A stretch of 5,219 bases of DNA from JAKPPT01 sp964630305 (GTDB lineage: Bacteria > Spirochaetota > Spirochaetia > Treponematales > UBA12059): positions 1-5,219 of the forward strand of contig CAZVTR010000071.1 of assembly GCA_964630305.1 (NCBI GenBank), in the 5' to 3' direction. Both the position numbers and the translations under genes were made by a program. The notes under the pieces were generated by a model, which did not search any database, was not told the DNA's origin, and saw nothing but the letters and a program-made list of their open reading frames with translations. Positions 1 through 5,219 of the stretch are shown here, piece after piece (the first letter of the stretch is position 1; the number at the start of each line of letters is the position of its first letter).

Positions 1-3000
1 CTGTTGGTGCCCGTCAACCGCAACGTGCCCGCACCGGTCTTGGTCACCGCACCCGCGCCGGTGATGTTGCCGGCGAGGGTCAAGGTGGTGGCCACATTGG
101 TAACGCTGATGGTGGCTGCGCCGAGATTGGTAATGCTGCGGGCGGTGATGTCGTCGGCACCGGTGAACTGGAGGGCGCCACCGTTGAAGATCAACGCGCC
201 GTAGCCAAGGTTGTTGGGGCCGGTTTCGTTGACGCTGGCGACGTTGAGGGTACCGGCATTGATCATGGTGTTGCCGGTGTAGGTATTGAGGTTGGTGAGG
301 TAGAGGTTACCGCCACCGGCTTTGACCAGCATTCCGGTGCCGGAAATCTGGCCGCCGATGACAAAGTCGTAGCCGGTGAGGTTGATGATGTTGGTGGCAC
401 CGTTCAGGGCAATGGTACCCAGCCAGTAGTTGGTGGTGGGGGCGGCATTTCCGCCGCTGTCGAGGGTGCCGCCGTTCATGGTGAGGGCATTGGTGAAGGT
501 CACGTTCGCCCAGACGCGAAGGGTGCCTTGTGGTGTCGTGGTGACACTGGCGCCGCCGAGGGCATCGTTGTTTTCGAGGGACCATGTGCCGTTGCTGATG
601 ACGAGGGCCAGGAGGTTGGTGGCGTGTTGGATGGCGATGTAATTGGTGCCGACCTTGGTGAGGGTGAAGCCGCCGCCGTCGAGCATACCGGTGCCGATGA
701 AGTCGAACCGATTGCCGTCGTTGCCGATGGCGGCATCGCTGCCGAGGGTGACGTATTTGACGCCAGTCCAGGTCAGAGCGCCGCCGCTGTTGCCGATGGC
801 ACCGAAGTTGGTGGCGACGCCGGAACCGTAGATCACGATGGGGGCGTTGTAGGCGGTGCTGTTGATGCCGGCGAGGTCAATGGCCGCGCCTGCGGCGACC
901 ACAACCTGGGTCCCAGTGGTGGGCGTGCCGCCCAACGCCGCAGTGTTGCCGACCTTGAGGACGCCGTTGCTGACGATGATACCGCCGGTGAAGGTGTTGG
1001 CGCCGGCCAGCGTCAGGGTACCACTGCCGAGTTTGGTGACACCGCCGATGCCGAGCAACGGTTCGTTGACGACGAATGTGTAGTTACTGGAGTCGAGGAA
1101 CGCGCCGCCGGCGAGGAGGTTCACCGCGGTCAGGTTGGCGTTGAGTTGGATGTTGTTGGCGGCGGCACGGAGGGTGCCGCCGTCGAAGTTGATAGTGGCC
1201 GGGCCGCCGCTGCCGAGTTGGATACTGCGGGCGGTGATGATGGTGCCGTTGGTGAGGAGGTTGATGGTACCGGAGCCGCCGTAGCCGGCCAGATACACCA
1301 CATCGTTCGGGAAGGAGCCAGCGGCGGCGATGTTGACCAAGCCGCCGTTTTGAACGGTCAGCGTACCGCTGCCGTAACCGTTGGTGCCGCCGCCGTCGCC
1401 GCCGCCGATGAAGACGCGTCCGTCGCCGGTACCGATGTTGAGGATGCCAGTGCCGCTGACGACGACGGTGCCGGTGCCGCGGTTGTAGCCGACGAGGAAG
1501 GCGGCGCCGTTGGTGGTGCTGAGGGTGCCGCCGGTCAGGTTGAGGTAGCCGACGCCACCGGCGCCGCGGCCAATGACCAGTCCGTTGCTGGTGGAGGCGG
1601 CGGTGCCGCTGTTGTAGTCAATGACCAGGGAGCCGGCGGTCATGTTCATTGTGCCGGTGCCGGTGGTGCCGACAAAGAACGGGGCGCTGCCGTTGACGGT
1701 GCCGGTGCCGCTGAAGTTGAGGGTGCCGCCGTTGAGGACGGTGACGGCGCCGGTGCCGTTGTTGAGGTAGGCGCCCTGCAGGTTGACTGTGCCGCGGTCA
1801 ATCGTCAAGGCGCCGACGGAAGTGATGGAGCCGGAGGTGGCCAGGTTCAAGGTGCCGTTGTTGAGGACGGAGATGATGCCGGCGGCGGTGTTGCTGTAGA
1901 TGCCGAGCAGATTGACGGTGGCATTGGAAACGGAGAGGCCGCCCGCCGAGACGATGAGGCCGTCGGTTCCCAAGGTCAATGTGCCGGCAGTGAGCAGTGT
2001 CTTGCCGCCGTAGAGGTTGGTGCCGTTGAGCAGGAGGGTGGCCGCGCCGGTCTTGATGATGCCCCAAGAGCCGTTGGTGTCGGTGATGCTGCCGTTGACC
2101 GTGATGTCGCCGGCGGCGGTGTTGAAGGCGCGGTCGCCGCCGTCGAGGACGAGCGGGAGGTTAATGGTCTGGTTGCTGGGGCTGTTGTTAACGATGTTGC
2201 CGGTGAGGTTGATGGCATTGCCGTTGAGGATGAACCCGCTGGCGTTCGGGGTAAAGGTGATGCCGCTGAACTGGGTGTTGGCGGCAAAGGTGTTGGTGTT
2301 ACTGAGTTGGTCGTTGACGGCGGCGAAGCTCAACAGGTCGCCCGCTTCGGGGAGTGCGCCGCCCCAGTTGGCGGCGTTGGTCCAAGAGGCATCGGGGGCG
2401 CCGGCGCCGCCGGTCCAGGCGCGGGCGCTGGCGATGGTGAGGATGATCCAACCGTTGCTGGTGCTGAATCCGTAGCCGGCGGTGGGGACGGCGTTGCTGA
2501 CGGTCAGGCCGGCGATGCCGAGGTCTCCGCCGATGGTGCCGTTGTAGCTGATGAGGGCATAGGTGCCTTTGTTGGTCCAGGTATCGGTGGTGCCTTCGTA
2601 GTAGAGGTTGAAGGCGGCGCTGTTGATTTGGACGCCGTTGACGCCGGTGACGATGATCTGGTCGTTGGTTTGCGGGTGAGCGAAGTTGAATTCAAAGTTG
2701 AGGAGACCGCCGTTGAGGTAGAGGTTGCTGCTGGTGAGGGTGCCGATGCTGTTGCCGGGGGCGATGATGCCGCCGTTGAGGGCGAGAGTGCCGTACACGG
2801 TGCCGGTGCCGACGATGGTGCCGCCGGCGTTGGCGCTGAGGGTGCCGCCGCTGAAGGGCGAACCGCTGACGTTATTGAGGGCGAGGGTGCCACCGCTGAC
2901 TTTGATGGTGCCGGTGAAAGCGGTGGGGTTGGTGCCGATGATGCTGAGGGTGGCATTGCCGGTTTTGTCCATGATGCCGCCGCCGGTGAAGCCGCCGGCA

Positions 3001-5219
3001 TAGGTTCCGTTGACGGTCTGGCTGACGGTCAAGGTGTCGTAGCCGAGGTTGATGGTGCTGCCGAACGCGCCGTTGAGAGAGCCGATGCTGGAACCTTTTC
3101 CGTACAATTCCGATTGCAACAGGGAGCGTTGCGTGCCGCCGGGGACAATCACGCCGGCGTCTATGCCGTAATCGCCGCTGCCCTGGGTGAATCCGATGAC
3201 GATTTCGTGCATACCCGGCGTGAGTTGGATGGTGCCGTAGCTGGTCGTCATGCCGTGTCCGCCGTTGTTGTTGACCACCAGCACGCCGTCAATCCACAAC
3301 AAGCTGGCGTCATCGCTCCATGTGTAGAATGTGTAGGTGCCGTTGGTGGTGGCCATGAACTGTCCGGACCATCGGATGCGGAAGTTCGAGGCGGTTCGGG
3401 TGGTGGTGCCGTACGGTTCGGGGAACGTGGGATAGAGACCGCCCACGGTGGTGCCGAAATACATGTTGTTGGTGGTGTTGTAGCTGCTGCGGTACAACAG
3501 GGCCGGCACATAGGAGTCAAAGGCGGCATTGAATTCCGCAAGACTGTTGGTGGGGAGAATGTTGTTCAGACTGCCCGTGTAGTATTCGCCGCGCAGGCTG
3601 CCGGGCAGAGACAAGGTGGCACCGGCGGCGATATTGACCGGCCCCATGAGGGTGGATTCTTCGAGGGCAAGGGTTCCCTCGTTGATCATGGTGGCACCGG
3701 TAAAGGTGTTGGTCTTGGCCAACGTCAAGATGCCGGAGCCGACCTTGGTGAGGCCGCCGCTGATGTTGGGACCGATCTGGGCAATCGAGCCGAGGTTGGT
3801 GATGCTCTGGCTGCCGCCGTTACCGGCAACCAAGGAGACGGTCGGCGCGCTGGTGTAGCCTTCGCCGGCGCTGGTGACAAGGATGCCGGTGACACTGCCG
3901 GTGGTGTAATCGAACAGGGCGATGGCCGTCGCGTTGCTGCCGCCGCCACCGGAGATGGCGACGTAGGGGGCTCCGACAAAGCCGGTGAGGCTGCCGCTCC
4001 AAGCGATGTTGGTGACGCCGTTGCCGCTCGGAGCGAGCAACGATTGGATGACGTTGATCCGGTTGGTGGAGGTGTTAAAGGTCGCGCCACCGCTGTACAC
4101 GTAGGCAGCATCCAACGCGCTGACGCCGCCGCCCATGCCGATGCCGCTGACCGCGGCGTTCGCTTGGAAGGTGCCGCCGTTGAAGTTGAGGATGGCAACG
4201 GTGCCGTTGGTGTTGTTCTTGTAAACCTTGGAGGCCAGGAGCGTGCCGCCGTTGAGGTTCAGAATACCGATGGCGTTGGTGTCTTGCGCAAGCATCACGC
4301 CCGTGGAGCCGATGTTGACGACGGCATCGCCGGCGATGGTGACCTCGCCGCGGCTGGGGTTGTCAACGGTCATACCGCGCCAGCCGATGCCGATGCGATT
4401 GGCTTCGGTATAGCCGCCCGCGAAGTACATGACGCCGGTGCTGCTAATGCCGCCGCTGTTGTTGGCTACGACAAAACCGTAACCGGTGTTGGAGACGACA
4501 TTGGTGCCGCCGTATTGGTATTCGACGCCGATACCGCTGCGACCGACCTGATGCCACTGGACGTTGGAGAGCGATCCGCCCATCAACTGGTAGAAACCGT
4601 ACGCGCCACCGGTGCCCTGGTAGGCAAGGTCGAATTCGGCGTTGTTCCAGATCGAACCGGCGGTTTGATAGATGGCGCCGACGCTGGATTGCAGGTTGTC
4701 GCCCATCAGGATGCCGCCACCGCCGGCCTGGTTGCTGATGGAGCCGCCGGCCATGTAGAGGATGCCGGTGCCGCCGTTACCGACCTGGATCCAGGCGTTC
4801 TGGATGAGCAGGGCGTTGTTGGTAATGATCATCACGCCTTTGCTGTTGACCTGGTTGCCGAGGATCAGTTGGTTGGCGTTGCGTTGGTAGATGGTGGCCC
4901 CTTCGAGGACCAGGGTACCGGAGTTGCCCGTCCAGGTACCCACATAGTCAACGACATTGGCGGTGTTCGTCACTTGGGCATCACGGAGGATCAGTGTGCC
5001 GTTGTTGACGCGCAGGCCGCCGGCGGTAATGGCGATGCTGTTGTTGCTGAAGACCAGCGTGCCCGCGCCGTACTTGTAGAAAATCTCGTTGGCGGTAATG
5101 GCGCCGTTCAAGGTGAGGGTGCCGGCCGGGTTGGAAACATCAATGTAGGTGTAAGCAATGCTGGAGACGCCGGCGGTGGTCATGCCGCTGAGGCCGGTGA
5201 ACTGGAGGGCGCCACCGCC
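1..5219 (-). CDS. Giant PATR (autotransporter-associated beta strand repeat) protein with PA14 domain, partial at both ends
   Basis: The reverse complement read from base 5219 is open to base 3, 1739 codons with no stop; start and stop codons are both outside. The translation is dominated by Gly, Asn, Thr, Ala, Ser, Leu and Val, and I saw no cysteine codon. It holds about six recognisable PATR units (pattern K.GxGTLTL.G.NTYTG.T.I..GTL.V), two blocks of 22-35-residue solenoid-like repeats, one PA14 domain, an APGNSIGTLT motif and a mid-protein W...NW...P..GD module head. In known families such proteins are secreted or surface-exposed beta-helical adhesin or stalk proteins, sometimes type V autotransporters and in Verrucomicrobiota/Planctomycetota sometimes PEP-CTERM-sorted. 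Surface adhesion or polysaccharide binding is therefore inferred. No signal peptide, beta-barrel or anchor is visible, and no RBS or operon partner can be seen. Codons favour GGC, ACC, AAC, ATC and CTC. The frame and family are clear; the exact role is not. Confidence 0.95.
3..182 (-). repeat. GGALQFTG strand module plus truncated PATR at window edge (residues 1680-1739)
   Basis: The unit reads GGALQFTG, then ITARSITNLGAATISVTNV, TTLTLAGNITGAGAVTKTG and AGTLRLTGTN, and leaves the window in the middle of a PATR. It has the same order as the unit at bases 5040-5219. The KTGAGTLRLTGTN core is a strong PATR match, and the missing half (YTGGT...GTL) should lie just beyond base 1. The protein therefore continues, with no sign of a C-terminal barrel or anchor approaching. 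Confidence 0.88.
240..347 (-). repeat. PATR unit (residues 1625-1660)
   Basis: The unit reads ISGTGMLVKAGGGNLYLTN, followed by LNTYTGNTMINAGTLNV. It keeps the K.G.G.L.L...NTYTG.T.I..GTL.V skeleton; the normal TGAGTLTL is replaced by AGGGNLYL. The NTYTGNTMINAGTL half is nearly the same as the corresponding part of the unit at bases 3663-3758 (NTFTGATMINEGTL), which suggests duplication within the gene. Confidence 0.88.
642..947 (-). other. AALGG...GSGV...IGNDG linker segment of PATR module (residues 1425-1526)
   Basis: The chain reads NTAALGGTPTTGTQVVVAAG, AAIDLAGINS, IVIYGSGVATNFGAIGNSGG, then VTLGSDAAIGNDGNRFDF, GMLDGGGFTLTKVGTNYIAI. This order (ALG.....T.V..GA.IDL.G......I...G.GV...GAI.NSGG.......V.L..DA.IG..G.R.D......LDGGGFTLTK.G.N) is a recurrent segment of autotransporter-associated proteins and regularly follows a PATR. 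It is probably several beta-helix rungs with a short loop. The chain then continues as VISNGTWSLENNDALGG and MNGGTLDSGGN (bases about 348-641), similar strands without a named domain. Confidence 0.78.
948..1046 (-). repeat. PATR unit, closest to consensus (residues 1392-1424)
   Basis: The unit reads GGVTKLGSGTLTLAGANTF, followed by TGGIIVSNGVLKVG. It is the best match to the PATR consensus in the window, with K.GSGTLTL.GANTFTGG.....G.LKVG all present. It is preceded by FVVNEPLLGIG, the usual feed-in strand, and followed by the AALGG linker that commonly comes after PATR units. Confidence 0.92.
1134..1745 (-). repeat. Solenoid repeat block 2: about seven units of 22-35 residues (residues 1159-1362)
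   Basis: Successive units have cores VTVLNGGTLNFSG, MNMTAGSLVIDY, YLNLTGGTLSTTNG, VVVSGTGILNIG, LTVQNGGLVNIA, INLLTNGTIITA and INFDGGTLRAA. Each is followed by a strand such as FFVGTTGTG, LVIGRGAGG, FLVGYNRGTG, VFIGGG, VYLAGYGGSG or IQLGSGG. The periodic (L/F/V)(V/I/L)G.....G element after each GG turn is the clearest signature. Asn occupies the column that is Tyr in most of block 1. It resembles the G.LN..GG.L....G...G..G repeats frequent in giant surface proteins of Verrucomicrobiota/Planctomycetota. A beta-solenoid fold is inferred, not shown. Confidence 0.7.
1968..2069 (-). repeat. PATR unit (residues 1051-1084)
   Basis: The unit reads SWGIIKTGAATLLLNGTN, followed by LYGGKTLLTAGTLTLG. 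It matches the PATR consensus (G.IKTGA.TL.L.GTN.Y.G.T....GTL.LG), with Leu in place of the usual Thr/Tyr before the YGG turn. A run of simple strands follows (SAGGLSVSNATVNLLG, then LNNGTLNLATSG and IDRGTVNLQGAY), which leads into solenoid block 2. That linking stretch (about bases 1746-1967) holds no other recognisable domain. Confidence 0.85.
2070..2321 (-). other. Second-module opening strands, FILNGN...NQTINLPL (residues 967-1050)
   Basis: After the module head the chain reads FAANTQFSGITFTPNASGF, ILNGNAINLTGNIVNN, NQTINLPLVL, then RAFNTAAGDITVNGSI and TDTNGSW. The order F.GITF...A..F.LNGN.I.L.GNI.N.S...QTINLPL.L......F.T..GDITV.G.I is typical of the first beta-helix rungs of PATR proteins and leads directly into the next PATR. 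No enzymatic motif is visible. The role is structural. Confidence 0.75.
2322..2420 (-). other. Passenger-module head W...W..AANWGG..P..GD (residues 934-966)
   Basis: The segment reads AWTGGAGAPDASWTNAANWG, followed by GALPEAGDLLSFA. The pattern W.GG......W....NW..G..P..GD...F is the characteristic first element of PATR-rich passenger modules, usually found soon after the signal peptide. Here it lies deep inside the protein, just after a closing segment, which indicates that two passenger modules are joined in tandem. Conserved residues are Trp 935, the second Trp, the Asn-Trp pair and the Gly-Asp pair. Confidence 0.8.
2433..2762 (-). other. APGNSIGTLT motif and module-closing segment (residues 820-929)
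   Basis: APGNSIGTLT (bases 2762-2733) is a well-known motif of autotransporter passengers and PATR proteins, normally found near the end of a repeat module. It is followed by YLNGGLLNFEFNF, NDQIIVTG, INSAAFNLYYEG, GTYALISYNG and a final strand ending GWIILTI. This NDxIxVxG...GTY.LI.Y.G....F......I.LT order is the usual last part of a passenger module in Verrucomicrobiota/Planctomycetota proteins, often just before the C-terminal anchor or barrel. Here it is followed instead by another module head (bases 2420-2322), so it marks an internal module boundary. Confidence 0.75.
2871..3050 (-). repeat. NLG.DTLTV linker and PATR unit after PA14 (residues 724-783)
   Basis: The segment starts NLGYDTLTVSQTVNGTYAG and continues GGGIMDKTGNATLSIIGTN, then FTGTIKVSGGTLALNN. 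This is the common order (VNLG..TLTV.QT.NGT(F/Y)AG followed by a PATR) found in autotransporter-associated proteins. The PATR core deviates from consensus: MDKTGNATLSI replaces LTKTGAGTLTL, and NPTAFTGTI replaces NTYTGGT. It is probably a pair of beta-helix rungs that closes around the PA14 insertion. Confidence 0.8.
3144..3602 (-). other. PA14 domain embedded in the repeat protein (residues 540-692)
   Basis: The segment begins LRGEYYTG and contains FRIRWSGQF, then TNGTYTFYTWSDDASLLWID, then GVLVVNNNGGHG, then a strand ending IQLTPGMHEIVIGF and a GSGDYGIDAGV tail. These are the classical PA14 features: the N-terminal aromatic GxYY, the RW.G....GTYTF strand, SDD.S.LWIDG.LVV.N, and the G.H.I...F strand. 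The Asp pair (residues 636-637) and Asp 644 in WIDG are at the positions that bind calcium or sugar in PA14 and yeast adhesin lectins. The usual Gly after SDD is Ala here. The length of about 153 residues is normal for the family. PA14 domains occur in glycosidases, adhesins and toxins and often bind carbohydrate, so ligand binding by this surface protein is inferred. Note FNAAFDSYVPALLYRSS near the start, a variable family insert. Confidence 0.9.
3663..3758 (-). repeat. PATR unit (residues 488-519)
   Basis: The unit contains GGLTKVGSGILTLAKTNTF followed by TGATMINEGTLAL. It matches the PATR consensus (K.G.G.LTL...NT(F/Y)TG.T.I..GTL.L) over its whole length of about 32 residues. Such units form beta-helix rungs in autotransporter passengers and are linked in known families to passenger transport or folding. 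It directly precedes the PA14 domain, with a short AGATLSLPGSL linker. Confidence 0.88.
3825..3983 (-). other. GYTSAPTV-type glycine-rich motif segment (residues 413-465)
   Basis: The segment reads GFVGAPYVAISGGGG, then NATAIA, then GSVTGILVTSAGEGYTSAPTVSL and a second glycine-rich tail. It matches a motif seen widely in bacterial surface and phage-like structural proteins (SGYTSAPTVTISGGGGSGATATA...G.VT.I.VT.GG.GY). Here it looks like one full and one partial copy: an APYVAISGGGG half upstream and a YTSAPTVSLVAGNGG half downstream. Its function in known proteins is undefined, and a beta-rich structural spacer is the likely role. It sits between solenoid block 1 and the first classical PATR. 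Confidence 0.6.
4113..4784 (-). repeat. Solenoid repeat block 1: about eight units of ~28 residues (residues 146-369)
   Basis: About eight degenerate units follow one another, each starting with a short strand that ends in a GG/AG turn, followed by a Ser/Asn-rich strand and a G-rich loop. The unit cores are ILYMAGGS, AIYQTAGS, FYQLMGGS, EYQYGGT, VMYFAGGY, VTIAGDA, ILNLNGGT and ILNFNGGT. Spacing varies from about 24 to 34 residues. Five consecutive units carry Tyr two to four positions before the glycine turn; the last two carry Asn there instead, like most units of the second block. The pattern fits stacked beta-solenoid coils with aromatic and asparagine ladders (inference). I do not recognise a named Pfam repeat with certainty; the units resemble the G.(L/Y)N(L/V)..GG.L repeats common in Verrucomicrobiota and Planctomycetota surface proteins. 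Confidence 0.65.
4986..5219 (-). repeat. GGALQFTG strand module plus degenerate PATR (residues 1-78)
   Basis: The first residues in the window read GGALQFTG, followed by SSIAYTYIDV, GTLTLNGAIT and KYGAGTLVFSNN, then NNGTLIL. This is the usual order in PATR proteins: a GG.L.(Y/F)TG strand, a ..I.V...A.TLTL.G.I strand pair, then K.GAGTL and a closing GTL.L strand. The central N(T)YTGGT part of the PATR consensus is replaced by NSIAITAGG, so the repeat is degenerate. The segment matches the unit at the other end of the window (bases 3-182) both in motif order and by an exact 24-bp stretch. It most likely forms coils of a beta-helix; no catalytic residues are evident. Confidence 0.7.

Noticed and set aside
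2017..2475. Plus-strand open frame of about 150 codons
   Set aside because: It is antisense to the long PATR frame, its product is a low-complexity mix of Val, Leu, Pro, Ala and Arg with no domain, and it exists because the GC-rich minus-strand gene has few antisense stops.
2504..3001. Minus-strand open frame in another phase, Ser/Pro/Ala-rich, about 165 codons
   Set aside because: It is a frame-shifted reading of GGC/ACC/AGC-rich repeat codons. The true frame here encodes clear PATR and APGNSIGTLT motifs.
3725..4198. Minus-strand open frame in another phase, about 157 codons, Ser/Pro/Ala/Arg-rich
   Set aside because: It is a shadow of the main frame, which encodes the last solenoid units, the GYTSAPTV motif and part of a PATR at this place.
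160..5217. 24-bp direct repeat at 160-183 and 5194-5217 as a possible attachment site or element boundary
   Set aside because: Both copies are in the same reading frame and encode the same GGALQFTG strand in homologous repeat modules, so a coding repeat explains them. No integrase or transposase lies between.
1..5219. CRISPR array or non-coding tandem repeat, suggested by the many similar gtgccgccgttgag-like strings
   Set aside because: The strings are irregularly spaced, vary in length and are all in one frame, where they encode NGGT-type turns.
1..5219. Frameshift or pseudogene
   Set aside because: The frame was followed from end to end. Recognisable beta-repeat motifs continue in the same phase throughout, with no stop and no change of frame.
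1..5219. C-terminal autotransporter beta-barrel, signal peptide, sortase or PEP-CTERM signal
   Set aside because: None can be seen. There is no N-terminal basic-hydrophobic segment and no barrel strands ending in an aromatic residue, because both termini are beyond the window.

Overview
The whole window lies inside one very long protein-coding gene on the minus strand. Reading the reverse complement from base 5219 down to base 3 gives 1739 codons without a stop, and both ends of the gene are outside the window. The product is an Asn/Gly/Thr-rich, cysteine-poor repeat protein of the 'autotransporter-associated beta strand repeat' type (PATR). There are no intergenic regions, RNA genes, promoters, terminators or mobile elements. 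The open frames on the plus strand and in the other two minus frames are low-complexity Ala/Pro/Val/Arg shadows of this gene.

Organism (inference): the DNA is GC-rich with many C-ending codons. Giant PATR proteins carrying a PA14 domain, a W...NW...P..GD module head and APGNSIGTLT motifs are typical of the Planctomycetota-Verrucomicrobiota-Chlamydiota group, especially Kiritimatiellota, Verrucomicrobiota and Lentisphaerota. The genus cannot be told from this window.

Layout in protein order (high to low coordinates; residues are numbered from the window edge). Residues 1-78 (5219-4986) are a GGALQFTG strand module followed by a degenerate PATR. Residues 146-369 (4784-4113) are about eight solenoid-like repeats of roughly 28 residues. 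Residues 413-465 (3983-3825) carry a GYTSAPTV-type glycine-rich motif. Residues 488-519 (3758-3663) are a classical PATR. Residues 540-692 (3602-3144) are a PA14 domain. Residues 724-783 (3050-2871) are another PATR unit. Residues 820-929 (2762-2433) are an APGNSIGTLT motif and a module-closing segment.

A second passenger-like module begins at residue 934 (2420) with a W...W..AANW...P..GD head. It continues with a PATR (2069-1968), a second solenoid block (1745-1134), a PATR (1046-948), an AALGG/GSGV linker segment (947-642), a PATR (347-240), and a second GGALQFTG-PATR unit that runs off the window (182-3).

Function (inference): the protein is probably exported to the cell surface or beyond, as a long beta-solenoid stalk with a PA14 domain presented on it, likely for carbohydrate binding or adhesion. 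The signal peptide and any C-terminal beta-barrel or PEP-CTERM-like anchor would lie outside the window, so the export route cannot be decided here.
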